Positions 25,885 to 34,407 of a stretch of DNA of 64,000 nucleotides are shown piece by piece. The stretch is from Sphaerospermopsis aphanizomenoides BCCUSP55. Lineage in GTDB: Bacteria; Cyanobacteriota; Cyanobacteriia; Cyanobacteriales; Nostocaceae. The translations under genes and the position numbers were made by a program. Under the pieces are notes generated by a model. It saw only the letters and a program-made list of their open reading frames with translations, was not told the origin of the DNA and did no database searches. The stretch spans positions 1 to 64,000 of the forward strand of contig NZ_LUFH02000005.1 of assembly GCF_001586785.1 (NCBI RefSeq). Direction: 5' to 3'. Numbering within the stretch: position 1 is the stretch's first letter; each line of letters opens with the position of its first letter.

Positions 25885-26007
25885 GCTACCGCTAAGGCAC
25901 TCCAAGGTCAAGAAGAATCTCGCCATGCTCGTTTAATTAAAACACTAATGGAACATTATCAGATTAAGATAAGTACCCAAGCAAAATTAATTGTACATAT
26001 TGATTGA
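25885..26007 (+). pseudogene. Fragment of an unknown coding sequence
   Basis: The frame reads about 40 residues ending in a stop codon. They include LQGQEESRHARLIKTLMEHY, which looks like a helix of a ferritin-like protein (E-x-x-R-H). There is a stop codon just upstream and no start, so this is at best the tail of a lost gene. It could be chance, but the residue composition is protein-like. Confidence 0.3.
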
Positions 26008-26100
26008 AAACAAAAATGTCTGTATTCTTTACCTTTTCCCTATTCCCTATTCCCTATTAATAGCCCCAACACATATCGTAAGTATTCCCACGGACATGAT

Positions 26101-26775
26101 ATGATTAACACAATTTTAGTACCCCAAGGAGCAGAATACCAAGCCGTCTGTCGTGGTTTGAGTCGTGCAACTGGTATTCAACCACAGGTAATAGCTGTTC
26201 CCATCGGGATGCAACCACTACATCAATTCCTGAAAAAAAACTGCCAACATTTCCATCAACCAAATCAACGAGTGCTACTGATGGGTTTATGTGGCAGCTT
26301 AAATCAGCGTTACAGAGTTGGTGATATTGTTCTTTATCAAGATTGTGTTTATCACAGCCATCGGCACAATTGCGATAGTAACCTGACCACAGATATATAT
26401 CACCACATTGGGGAGCAAGTATCTTTAGTGAAAGGATTAACAAGCGATCGCATCATATCCTTGGCCAAGGAAAAACGTAATTTTCATGAACAATCTGGTG
26501 CTGATGTCGTCGATATGGAAGGATTCACAGCCCTAGAATTTTTCCAGCATGGGGTATCAATAGCCATGTTACGAGTCGTCAGTGATGATGCTCTTCATGA
26601 TATACCTGACCTGACAACAGCCATTAATGCCGATGGGTCACTGTCAGCTTTACCCCTCACCTTAGCATTGCTTCGTCAACCCCTGGCTGCTACTCGCTTA
26701 ATTCGGGGTTCTTTACAAGGACTCAAAGTATTAGAAAGAGTAGCTGATCGGTTGAGATACCTGTCCAACAAATAA
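26101..26775 (+). CDS. Nucleoside phosphorylase-like protein (PNP/UDP family)
   Basis: This 224-aa protein has the phosphorylase-superfamily pattern: VLLMGLCGSLN with the glycine strand, VVDMEGFTALEF (the M-E-G substrate pocket) and RVVSDDALHD with the catalytic Asp. Related proteins are 5'-methylthioadenosine/SAH nucleosidases and the hopanoid-pathway phosphorylase HpnG. The protein is short for that group and no hopanoid genes are next to it. I cannot choose between nucleoside salvage and hopanoid side-chain processing. Confidence 0.7.
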   Translation: MINTILVPQGAEYQAVCRGLSRATGIQPQVIAVPIGMQPLHQFLKKNCQHFHQPNQRVLLMGLCGSLNQRYRVGDIVLYQDCVYHSHRHNCDSNLTTDIYHHIGEQVSLVKGLTSDRIISLAKEKRNFHEQSGADVVDMEGFTALEFFQHGVSIAMLRVVSDDALHDIPDLTTAINADGSLSALPLTLALLRQPLAATRLIRGSLQGLKVLERVADRLRYLSNK

Positions 26776-26795
26776 GAACTGCACATTGAAGCATG

Positions 26796-26827
26796 AGATC
26801 CCCAACCTTGCCAACAAGTCGGGGATC
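26796..26827. terminator. Bidirectional hairpin between convergent genes
   Basis: AGATCCCC and GGGGATCT form an eight-base-pair stem. It sits between the end of the phosphorylase gene on the plus strand and the end of a small gene on the minus strand, so it can serve both. There is no strong T run on either side. Confidence 0.55.
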
Positions 26828-26849
26828 TGCATATTAAACAATACAAAAC

Positions 26850-27086
26850 TTAAATCGTTACTTCTTCCCGTTGAGAATCAAAGACAATCTCAAAAGAACC
26901 ATCCGGTACCATTTGCCGTAAGTGCTGAATATAACCATCTGCGTCTGATCGACTGCGGAATCTGGCAACAATCACACGCTCCTGATTTGCAGCCACACGA
27001 GCTATAGCCCAACCATTCAGCCGATTTCTGTAAGAAATTGCTTTATTTTCTGAATTGGTATCTTTGTAATCTGTGTTTTGTGGCAT
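26850..27086 (-). CDS. Small conserved-looking protein, unknown
   Basis: This protein of about 78 aa, beginning MPQNTDYKD, is mostly charged with the pattern ARFRSRSDADGYIQHLRQM. That suggests a short beta-alpha-beta fold similar to SPOR-type or glutamine-rich binding domains. There is no signal peptide. A longer start at 27149 adds a region without coding character. The family is not recognised. Confidence 0.55.
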   Translation of the reverse strand: MPQNTDYKDTNSENKAISYRNRLNGWAIARVAANQERVIVARFRSRSDADGYIQHLRQMVPDGSFEIVFDSQREEVTI

Positions 27087-27671
27087 GATTATATTATCCG
27101 TATGAACTTGAGTAAATGGCGTTAGTGCGTCTCTTAGGGGGGATAGCACTAGCGCCTTTAATTGACGATGCCACCTTGTTATTACATAATTTTTGAATTG
27201 TCAATACTTAGTGCAACACACTTGTTTTTACTAGGCAATAAAACTGAGATAAATAGTAAGTATTCAGCTATCAGTAATCAGTAATCAGCTATTATCTAGA
27301 GTGAGACTGAGTTAATAATCAGGATGCTCCCCTTCCTTTGGTCAAATTACACCAGTGTTAATGAGAGCAATATACAACCTATTATTGATGGTTTTCTTCT
27401 TTCTTACTGACTGCTGACGGCTAAATCCTTACGCTCAATATATCTTACAGCATTGTGACGATACAAAAACCAAGTTCACCAAAACAGTGCGGAATAGTTT
27501 GTAAATAAAACCACACTTTTCCTGATAAAATAATCACACCGTATTTAAATATCATTAAATATAAATTGCTAAATACTTGTAGCATTTCTCAAGAATATGT
27601 GAGAGAATCTGTTGCGTATTCTCCCTTGCCTAATTTTATAAGTAAGCTGACAAATCTACGAGGAATGCTAT
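27087..27671. other. Intergenic region without a recognised gene
   Basis: These 585 bases hold CAGTAATCAG short repeats around 27267-27295 and are otherwise A/T-rich. They probably contain the divergent promoters of the small protein and the ATP-grasp gene. I saw no RNA gene or hairpin worth naming. Confidence 0.5.
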
Positions 27672-28658
27672 ATGAGATTAATTACAGTAATTTTACAAAA
27701 ATTAGCCATAGAAATGGGTGCTAGTGTTTTAATTGAACCTGAATCGGAACTAATTGGACACATTACTTTTAAAAATGGAAAAACAACTGTTTTTAATAAC
27801 ACTAGACTAAATATTAATGGTTTTGGATCTGCACATTTAGCTCAAGATAAAGGCTTCTCTAATTATTTTTTGCACCAACTTGGTTATAAAGTTACAGAAG
27901 GTAAAACATTTTTTAATGAAAAAATATGTGCAAAAATAGCCAACCCTAGAAATGTCGATGATGGTTGGGATTATGCCCAAGAATTAGGATTACCTGTAAT
28001 TGTTAAGCCATTAAATCTTAGTTTAGGCATCCTAGTTACAAAAGTATATGACAAATCAGAATATTATGAAGTAGCAGCCAGAATTTTTAACATTAATTCT
28101 GGATTAATAGTAGAAAGATTCTACAGCGGTAATGACTTTAGAATTTTGGTATTAGATAATGAAATAATTGCTGCTTATCAAAGAATTCCTTTATCTGTAA
28201 TTGGTGATGGTAAATCTACTATTCTAAAATTACTAGAAATCAAACGGGAACAATTAATCAAAACAGGTGAAAAGATATTAATAGACTTAGAAGATTTCCG
28301 CATTATTCAAAAATTACAAAAACAACACCTCACTTTTGATAGCATCCTTGCCAAGGATACTTTAGTTTATCTTTTAGATAATGCTAATCTGTCTACTGGA
28401 GGAGATTCCATAGATTTCACCGAAAATCTTCATCCTGATTTTCAGCAACTAGCGATTAAAATCACTAAAGATATGGGTTTGAGATTAGCCGGTGTAGATA
28501 TTCTGACTACTGATATTACTCAACCATTGGTAGATTATACCCTGTTAGAAATTAACAGCGCCCCTGGTTTAGCTCATTATGCTTCCCTTGGGGAGAAGCA
28601 AATACAGAAAGTAGAAAATTTATATCGCAAAATTCTGCAAGCATTAGAAAAAGAGTAA
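27672..28658 (+). CDS. Stand-alone ATP-grasp ligase, cyanophycin-synthetase-like
   Basis: This 328-aa ATP-grasp protein includes GLPVIVKPLNLSLGILVTKV (the ATP-binding lysine and loop), VERFYSGNDFRILVLDNEIIAA, the LSTGGDSIDFTENLHPDF segment that is close to the ATP-grasp domain of cyanophycin synthetase, and the metal-binding LEINSAPGLAHY. It lacks the C-terminal Mur-ligase domain of CphA, so it is not a cyanophycin synthetase. It would join an amino acid to a carboxylate. A good GAGGA lies upstream of the ATG. No partner gene is visible. Confidence 0.75.
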   Translation: MRLITVILQKLAIEMGASVLIEPESELIGHITFKNGKTTVFNNTRLNINGFGSAHLAQDKGFSNYFLHQLGYKVTEGKTFFNEKICAKIANPRNVDDGWDYAQELGLPVIVKPLNLSLGILVTKVYDKSEYYEVAARIFNINSGLIVERFYSGNDFRILVLDNEIIAAYQRIPLSVIGDGKSTILKLLEIKREQLIKTGEKILIDLEDFRIIQKLQKQHLTFDSILAKDTLVYLLDNANLSTGGDSIDFTENLHPDFQQLAIKITKDMGLRLAGVDILTTDITQPLVDYTLLEINSAPGLAHYASLGEKQIQKVENLYRKILQALEKE

Positions 28659-28733
28659 ATCTGCTAAGAATTCAGGAGTCAGGAGATCAAGAAGTGGATT
28701 CAATCCCAAATCCCAAATCTCAAGTCGAATAAC

Positions 28734-29084
28734 TCACCAATTTTTACCCAGTAGAGATTCAAATTCAGCTTGTAAAGCTTTGATATCTGCCACCCTAGCC
28801 ACTAGTAAATTATCTCTACCAGCATCTTGTAATCTGGTTTTCCAATATTGAATAGTCTCTGCATTGTTCAACCAAAACTGAATTACTGTATCTACTACTT
28901 GATCTAAATTCCAACCTCCAGTTGGTGCAACTGTTTCCACAGATTCCAGAAACGCATCTAGTGTACAAGTTTGAGTTCCCACGTATTCAACCCCTTGTGG
29001 TTGGGGTTTTTGCCCACTCTGTTGTTGATGATTGAAAAAATATAAAACTGGAGATACTCCCACAATATCAAAAGTATATTTCAT
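28734..29084 (-). CDS. Small protein, unknown
   Basis: This 116-aa protein starts MKYTFDIVGV and has no membrane segment. The C-terminal half is helical and ends LQAEFESLLGKNW. The ATG has a near-perfect GGAGG six bases upstream. No family is recognised. A CIRCE operator lies about 207 bases upstream, and no other gene is placed to be controlled by it, so this gene is a candidate member of the heat-shock regulon. Confidence 0.65.
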   Translation of the reverse strand: MKYTFDIVGVSPVLYFFNHQQQSGQKPQPQGVEYVGTQTCTLDAFLESVETVAPTGGWNLDQVVDTVIQFWLNNAETIQYWKTRLQDAGRDNLLVARVADIKALQAEFESLLGKNW

Positions 29085-29290
29085 TTTATTCCTCCACATC
29101 AGTTATCAGCTATCAGTTTTTAGTCTCTTGACTGTCACTTGTCACCTATTTCCTCTTCTCTTTAGTGATGAATAATTAGGGCTGCGCCACGCAAGCTATG
29201 AAAATCAAATATTATTCTTATATATTCAACTATAACTACAAAAACACAGAATTACTACCTCAATTCCAGGTTTTAAAATTTATTTAAAAT

Positions 29291-29317
29291 TTAGCACTTG
29301 TCAGCTGAGAGTGCTAA
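29291..29317. promoter_or_regulatory. CIRCE operator (HrcA site)
   Basis: TTAGCACTT-N9-GAGTGCTAA matches the CIRCE consensus (TTAGCACTC-N9-GAGTGCTAA) at 17 of 18 arm positions. HrcA binds this inverted repeat and represses chaperonin genes. Here there is no groES or groEL; the nearest correctly oriented start is the small gene at 29084. Confidence 0.75.
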
Positions 29318-29318
29318 T

Positions 29319-29500
29319 TTAGTTCGAGTTATTTGATGGATTATGAAATGGTTTCCCTGCTGTTTTAAATGGAGAAATATTCTTTTGTATATCCAGCGCC
29401 ATTTTAGCAACTGCGATCGCTAATTTCTTTTCGCACTCTTTGAAATATTTGTTTAAAGGGGGTTAAATGCCTCAATCACTTCACCCATCTCATCTTGACG
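29319..29500 (-). pseudogene. Decayed fragment with a HAMP-like segment
   Basis: On the minus strand the frame reads RQDEMGEVIEAFN, which fits the second helix of a HAMP domain. After a frameshift and a stop it continues in another frame as KLAIAVAKMALDIQKN... to a stop at 29319. This is probably the wreck of a sensor or cyclase gene. It lies between the CIRCE site and an IS200/IS605-like end. Confidence 0.35.
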
Positions 29501-29507
29501 TTAAATA

Positions 29508-29602
29508 GTTGACACTCTCCTGGCCTTTAGGCAGGAGATTCTTAGTTCACAGACTCGCCATTAGACGACAGGTTTACACCCTTACGAGTTCGGCAGTCGC
29601 TC
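29508..29602 (-). mobile_element. Orphan IS200/IS605-type right end with structured RNA-like region
   Basis: Read on the minus strand, a closing stem (GACTGCC/GGC-g-AGTC; plus-strand 29592-29598 with 29552-29559) encloses about 32 bases. It is followed by AAGAATCTCCTGCC-TAAA-GGCCAGGAG and AGTGTCAA, a hairpin and end typical of the right end of IS605/IS1341 elements, where the TnpB guide (omega) RNA lies. No tnpB is present. Similar anchors (CCGAACTC, AAGAATCTC, GTCAA) occur at 62454-62583. Confidence 0.55.
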
Positions 29603-29612
29603 AACTACTCTG

Positions 29613-29641
29613 ATCCCCAACTACTTCAAAAAGTTGGGGAT
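29613..29641 (-). terminator. Strong hairpin downstream of the pentapeptide gene
   Basis: ATCCCCAACT and AAGTTGGGGAT form a ten-base-pair stem with an eight- to nine-base loop. It lies 53 bases after the stop codon of the minus-strand pentapeptide gene and is likely its terminator. Confidence 0.6.
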
Positions 29642-29693
29642 ATCTTTGTTCACAGGGTGTTACTGCTGACTACTGATAGCTGAATATTACCAA

Positions 29694-30197
29694 CTATGAG
29701 CAAAACAAAGTCTCCCGCGTATCTCTACCAGTGACAGGATTAGTACCGTTGGCCAATTTGCATAATTTTTTTTGCTCATCTGGACGCAGCAATACATCAG
29801 TAAAATCCGCACCATCAATTATAGCACCATCAAATTTAGCATTAGCGGCAAAAGCACCTTCTAATACGGCATTAGTTAAATTTGCTTTAATCAACCGCGC
29901 CGAATCCAAGGTAGCATTAGTGAGATCAGCCCCAGTTAAGTTTGCTGACTCTAGATTTGCAGCAAAAAAGCTCACACCACGCAAGTTAGCAGCACTGAAA
30001 TTGCTCTTTTTAAGATTAGCTTTGGTAAAACTAGAATCTGTTAAATCACGGTGAGAAAAATCAGCTTCAATCAAAATTTCTTTGTTGTATTCTAATGCCA
30101 AAGCCGTTGATGCTAAACCGACTAATGCTGTAATGGGAATAATTGCCCACAGCAATAAACTGAGTATGAGAGACAAGATTCGATACTTAGTATTCAT
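29694..30197 (-). CDS. Secreted pentapeptide-repeat protein, probably lumenal
   Basis: This 167-aa protein has an N-terminal signal (SLILSLLLWAIIPITALVGLASTALA) followed by about 14 pentapeptide repeats (A-N-L-x-x) folding as a right-handed quadrilateral helix. A C-terminal cap has two Cys that may pair (KKLCKLAN ... LFCS). This layout matches the small thylakoid-lumen pentapeptide proteins of cyanobacteria and plants, whose function is not known. The start codon is only 14 bases from that of the divergent YraN gene. Confidence 0.75.
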   Translation of the reverse strand: MNTKYRILSLILSLLLWAIIPITALVGLASTALALEYNKEILIEADFSHRDLTDSSFTKANLKKSNFSAANLRGVSFFAANLESANLTGADLTNATLDSARLIKANLTNAVLEGAFAANAKFDGAIIDGADFTDVLLRPDEQKKLCKLANGTNPVTGRDTRETLFCS

Positions 30198-30211
30198 GAT
30201 ATTTTTAATTG

Positions 30212-30718
30212 ATGTTGATAATGCCTAAACCTCCTCCATCTAATTATCCAGATATCGGTGACATAGGAGAAGACCTAGTAGCACAATGGTTACAATCTAC
30301 AGGTTGGGAAATTCTACACCGTCGTTTTTCTTGTCGTTGGGGAGAGATTGATATTATTGCTCAGTCTGACGACAATAAAGTCGCACCCAAGCATCAAAAT
30401 AGCTATCATCAGGATTCAATACTGGCATTTGTAGAGGTAAAAACCCGCAGTGCAGGGAATTGGGATGCAGGAGGTAGAAGCGCCATTACTGCAAAAAAGC
30501 AAGCAAAACTCTGTCACACAGCAGGAATGTTTTTAGCCCAGTATCCTGAAAAGGCTGATTTTCCATGCCGCTTTGATGTGGCTATTGTCTTTTGCCAACG
30601 TTTATCAAAAAATCTTGATCAGGGAATAGTTACTTCAAAAACCTTAGCTAGTTTGTCAATTCCCGGATATGAGTTTAAGCTGCAAGATTACATTCCAGCA
30701 GCTTTTGATAATTGCTAA
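30212..30718 (+). CDS. YraN/UPF0102 family nuclease-like protein
   Basis: This 168-aa protein starts with [35 protein letters not shown], the PD-(D/E)XK-type core of YraN, and goes on to [16 protein letters not shown] with the E-x-K catalytic pair. YraN proteins are thought to act on DNA ends or Holliday-like structures; direct activity is little studied. Three starts are close (TTG 30209, ATG 30212, ATG 30221). The divergent pentapeptide gene starts 14 bases away, so the two promoters must lie inside each other's coding region or leader. Confidence 0.8.
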   Translation: MLIMPKPPPSNYPDIGDIGEDLVAQWLQSTGWEILHRRFSCRWGEIDIIAQSDDNKVAPKHQNSYHQDSILAFVEVKTRSAGNWDAGGRSAITAKKQAKLCHTAGMFLAQYPEKADFPCRFDVAIVFCQRLSKNLDQGIVTSKTLASLSIPGYEFKLQDYIPAAFDNC

Positions 30719-30789
30719 TTGGTCAGTTATCAGTCTATTCACTGTTTACTGTTCTCTGTTCACTGTCACCTGTCACTTGTGACATATTT

Positions 30790-31179
30790 TCAAGCTAGTG
30801 TTTCTGGGCAATAGCCCAAACCTCTGACGAATTGTTGTCGGAATGCTTCTATTTCCTCTTTTTCTGGGCTACCATGAGATACAACTGCTACTTGGTAGCG
30901 ACGCATTACATCCACAGGATACTGTCCCGCCTCCAAGCTCCAAAGTGCCATTTGTACCCGCATTGGTGGCTCGTAACTAATACCTAATTCATTGCAGAAA
31001 GCCCGAAAATCACCATCGTTTTGGGCTGAGATAGGATCTCTAAGTTTGATTCTCACTACCCAACCATCAATTTGATGAATTACGGTGATGAAGGAAACAG
31101 GAATTTGGGGTCTACCGTGCAGGTGTTGAACGACCCTGAGCGTTAGACTAGCATTTGCTAGGTAATATAAGTATTCCAT
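30790..31179 (-). CDS. Small conserved-looking cyanobacterial protein, unknown
   Basis: This protein of about 129 aa starts at MEYLYYLANASLTL. It is soluble with mixed helix and strand, and ends YCPETLA. No motif for an enzyme or DNA-binding domain is seen. The ATG at 31179 is preferred over the TTG/ATT-type starts upstream because the preceding residues look non-coding. Confidence 0.6.
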   Translation of the reverse strand: MEYLYYLANASLTLRVVQHLHGRPQIPVSFITVIHQIDGWVVRIKLRDPISAQNDGDFRAFCNELGISYEPPMRVQMALWSLEAGQYPVDVMRRYQVAVVSHGSPEKEEIEAFRQQFVRGLGYCPETLA

Positions 31180-31315
31180 GATGGTGTTTGGGATCAAATC
31201 CAATCCTACATCTCTATCTTCCTGAATCAAGGATAGTTCCTGCTAGGGTAAAAGCCCCCGTTTTTGTATGGGGAGATTTACCCAATTTTAGTTATCAGTC
31301 ATTAGTCATTAGTCA

Positions 31316-31744
31316 TTGGCAAGAGGTAAATTGTTTGACATTCATGCAGACTTAGAACGGCAAGCCAAACGTAATGAGATGCGAATAGGTGAAACCGAAT
31401 TACCCCAACTATGGATTTTTACGCCTACAGTATCAGTAGAGATACTAGAGGGTTGTAATGGTACTCTGGATGAAACAAACTGGGGAAAGGGCATCTATTT
31501 TTTACCAAAAGTATTAAAAACCGTAGTTGTGGCGATTCATCAGCTACCCAGTACACCTGAAACGCTGTTTTTGAGAGTTTTAGGAAAAGGGAAAGTACAA
31601 AGACAAGCAGTAGAAGAATTAGAAGCACTAGCAAATAATAGTCCGTTCCTTGCGGATATCATACAATTAGTACATGAACTAATTGCTGTTTTTGCTGTGT
31701 ATATGCGGTTTCTAACCGATCTTTTAAGGAAATGTCTGACTTAG
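31316..31744 (+). pseudogene. 5'-truncated cyanobacterial protein, unknown family
   Basis: About 142 residues read well (LPQLWIFTPTVSVEIL, TLFLRVLGKGKVQRQAVEEL) and look like the C-terminal part of a larger Nostocales protein I recall only as hypothetical. The frame opens at a TTG inside an AGTCATT repeat, with no proper start. The last 13 bases overlap the queA start. The repeat marks the likely break point. It could still be expressed as a short protein. Confidence 0.45.
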
Positions 31745-32847
31745 AGATACAAGATATTAATTTAGACCGTTCATTATCTGGGTATGATTATGAACTTCCA
31801 CCGGAACTGATTGCCCAAAATCCGGCTGTTCCTAGAGATAGTTCTCGTTTACTGGTGGTAAATTCTCCGCGTACAGGTGTAGAAATACCAGCCTTAAATC
31901 ATATTTTCCGGGATTTGCCTGAACTCCTACAACCGGGAGATTTATTAGTAATGAATAATACAAAAGTTATTCCCGCTAGGTTGTATGGTCGCAAGTCTAC
32001 AGGGGCAAAGGTGGAAGTGTTGCTGTTGGAAGAAAGACAGCATAACTGTTGGTTGGCTTTGGTGAAGCCTGGAAAGTATTTCCAGATGGGAACTCAGATT
32101 ATTTTTGATGGAGACAAATTAGCCCTGGGTACTGAACTGACGGCTACAGTTGTGGATAGGGATGATGCGACTGGGGGACGGTTGTTACAGTTTGATTTAC
32201 CGGAGAATGTGTCTTTGGTGCAGGTGTTGGAGAAATTTGGCGAAATACCTTTACCTCCTTATATTACTGCTTCTACTGCGGCTGATGAACAGTATCAAAC
32301 TGTATATGCTCAACAAACTGGGGCGATCGCAGCACCAACGGCAGGATTACACTTTACACCAGAACTTTTAGAAAAATTGCGCGATCACGGCATTCATCAA
32401 GCTTTTTTGACGTTGCACGTTGGTGTAGGTACATTTCGTCCTGTAGAAGTGGAAGATGTCACCACTCACGAAATGCACTCTGAATGGATTGAAGTGAGCG
32501 AAGTTACAGTAGAAAAAATCCGGGCTACTAAAGCCGCTGGAGGGCGAATTATTGCTGTTGGGACTACAGTAGTCCGTGCTTTAGAAGGTGCAGCCCAATC
32601 TGGAGAATTACAGCCTTATGTGGGTAAGGTAAATTTGTTTATCTATCCTGGTTATCAATGGCAGGTAGTAGAAGGTTTGATTACGAATTTTCACTTACCC
32701 CGTTCTAGTTTGTTGATGCTGGTAAGTGCCTTAATTGGTAGAGAAAGGTTATTGAAAATTTATCAACAAGCGAGCGCATCTCAATATCGTTTCTATTCCT
32801 TTGGTGATGCCATGCTAATTTTGCCAGAAGCAGGGGAAAGGGTGTAG
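31732..32847 (+). CDS. queA: tRNA ribosyltransferase-isomerase QueA
   Basis: This 371-aa S-adenosylmethionine:tRNA ribosyltransferase-isomerase transfers the ribosyl part of SAM to 7-aminomethyl-7-deazaguanine in the tRNA anticodon, making epoxyqueuosine. Conserved stretches are [14 protein letters not shown] at the start, [20 protein letters not shown] and the THEMHSEW segment. Length is normal (about 350 aa plus a short N-terminal extension). AAGGA stands six to eight bases before the ATG. It overlaps the fragment upstream by 13 bases. Confidence 0.95.
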   Translation: MSDLEIQDINLDRSLSGYDYELPPELIAQNPAVPRDSSRLLVVNSPRTGVEIPALNHIFRDLPELLQPGDLLVMNNTKVIPARLYGRKSTGAKVEVLLLEERQHNCWLALVKPGKYFQMGTQIIFDGDKLALGTELTATVVDRDDATGGRLLQFDLPENVSLVQVLEKFGEIPLPPYITASTAADEQYQTVYAQQTGAIAAPTAGLHFTPELLEKLRDHGIHQAFLTLHVGVGTFRPVEVEDVTTHEMHSEWIEVSEVTVEKIRATKAAGGRIIAVGTTVVRALEGAAQSGELQPYVGKVNLFIYPGYQWQVVEGLITNFHLPRSSLLMLVSALIGRERLLKIYQQASASQYRFYSFGDAMLILPEAGERV

Positions 32848-33027
32848 GGTGTAGGGTGTAAGGTGTGGGGTATTAGAAACTTCATCAACTCTTGCCTGTT
32901 CCCTGTTCCCTGTTAAGAGTTCCCTGTTCCCTTCTTTACGAATTACGAATTGAATTGTGAATTTTTGATGTAGTTATGGGTACTCTGAAGTTGTGAGGAT
33001 CTCAGCTATAGATACAGGGCTGCTTTT

Positions 33028-34161
33028 ATGTCTAAAAAACTGCAATTTAATCAGTGGTTACACAGTCAAGTTAAAGCATCTTTTTACAAAATTTCTGGAC
33101 AAAGATTAGGATTGTTGTTTGCTGCTTCGGCATTTTTAGTATTGGCTTTACCAACAATTATTGATTTACCTAGTAGTAAATTGTTGGCACAAAATGCAGT
33201 TTCTCAGGATTTGGATGCAGCTATATTCTACCAACTAGGCGTGACACGCTATCAACGCCAAGACTTACAAGGTGCAGAATCTGCCTTTCGTCAAGCTTTA
33301 CAGCGAGATAGCAATATTGGGTTAGCACGGAATTATTTAGGTAATATTTTGGTGGAGCAAAATCGCTTAGATTTAGCTATACAAGAATATGGGGAAGCGA
33401 TTAGACTGATTCCCAATTTTGGGGAGGCTTATTACAATTTAGGGGTAGCTCTGCAAAAACAGGGACAGAAAGAACAGGCAACTGCTGCTTATCGGCAAGC
33501 CTTAGTAGCAAATCCGACAATGGCGGCTGCTCATTATAATTTGGGTTTAATATTGTATGAACAAGAACAGCGTCAAGAAGCGATCGCCGCTTACCAGCAA
33601 GCTGTAAATTTAGATGGTAACAATGTTAATGCTTACTTTAATTTAGCGATCGCACTCCAACAAGAAGGGCAAATAGAACAAGCAATTTCTAACTATCGTC
33701 AAGTCTTGAAGTTAGATCCTCAAAATACTGTAGCCTACAATAATTTAGGTGCTTTGTTAGTCATTCAAGGTCAATCTGCTGAGGCAATTAAAGTTTATCA
33801 ACAAGCTATTCGCCAAAATTCCAAAAATGCTGTAGCCTACTACAATTTAGGAGTGACTTTATATAATCAAGGTGATTTAAAGGCAGCTAATTCAGCATTT
33901 AAACGCGCTCGTCAAGAATATGGTGAACAAGGAAACACTGAGCAAACTGCCAAAATTGACGATATGACACAGAAAATCACCGAATATTTAACACCGAAAA
34001 AACCTCAACCCACACAAACCGCAACTCCCACCACCACTCCTACTCCTACTAACAGTGATGTGGTTCTACCAACACCAGAAACGCAAACACCAGGAATGCA
34101 AACACCGGAAGCAGAAAAGAATTCTACTGATGTTCCTCAACCAGTTGAACCAAAGCCGTAG
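33028..34161 (+). CDS. Membrane-anchored or secreted TPR protein
   Basis: This 377-aa protein has a hydrophobic segment (LGLLFAASAFLVLALPTII, about 26-44) acting as anchor or signal, then about seven TPR repeats (A-Y-Y-N-L-G, A-I-x-x-Y-x-x-A). A C-terminal tail of about 55 residues is rich in Pro and Thr (PTQTATPTTTPTPT). The tail looks like a flexible wall or periplasmic linker. It probably acts as a scaffold. It is a single gene, flanked by short repeats. Confidence 0.75.
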   Translation: MSKKLQFNQWLHSQVKASFYKISGQRLGLLFAASAFLVLALPTIIDLPSSKLLAQNAVSQDLDAAIFYQLGVTRYQRQDLQGAESAFRQALQRDSNIGLARNYLGNILVEQNRLDLAIQEYGEAIRLIPNFGEAYYNLGVALQKQGQKEQATAAYRQALVANPTMAAAHYNLGLILYEQEQRQEAIAAYQQAVNLDGNNVNAYFNLAIALQQEGQIEQAISNYRQVLKLDPQNTVAYNNLGALLVIQGQSAEAIKVYQQAIRQNSKNAVAYYNLGVTLYNQGDLKAANSAFKRARQEYGEQGNTEQTAKIDDMTQKITEYLTPKKPQPTQTATPTTTPTPTNSDVVLPTPETQTPGMQTPEAEKNSTDVPQPVEPKP

Positions 34162-34185
34162 GTGAAAATTGACAATTGATAATTG

Positions 34186-34292
34186 ATAATTGACAATTGT
34201 TTCATTCCAGGTTTACAACCTCTCCTAGAAAGGCGAAAAAGTCCAAAAGTTCCTATTTCCCTATCCTCTCACTTTTAGGGAGAAGTAATTGT
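34186..34292 (-). repeat. Double-hairpin interspersed repeat, copy 1
   Basis: In reverse complement this runs from CAATTACTTCTCCCTAAAAG through GAGAGGAT to AGGAGAGGTTGTAAACC and ATGAAACAATTGTC. It is one of four copies in the window (others at 41697, 54327 and 58725). All are bordered by CAATTGACAATT-type short repeats. Two inverted repeats in each copy can fold into neighbouring hairpins. Confidence 0.7.
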
Positions 34293-34342
34293 CCATTGTT
34301 GAACAGTTATCAGTTATCAGTTATCAGTTATTAATCTGTTCA

Positions 34343-34407
34343 CTGTCACCTGTCACCTGTCACCTGTCACCTGTCACCTGTCACCTGTCACCTGTCACCT
34401 GTCACCT
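34343..34407. repeat. Short tandem repeat, heptamer TGTCACC
   Basis: Nine copies of the heptamer abut the stop codon of the trkA-type gene (minus strand). On the other side of that gene, at 35177-35207, the same unit occurs in the opposite orientation. Confidence 0.9.

Noticed and set aside
31425-31634. 69-residue minus-strand frame
   Set aside because: Antisense of the truncated gene before queA, low-complexity leucine-rich.
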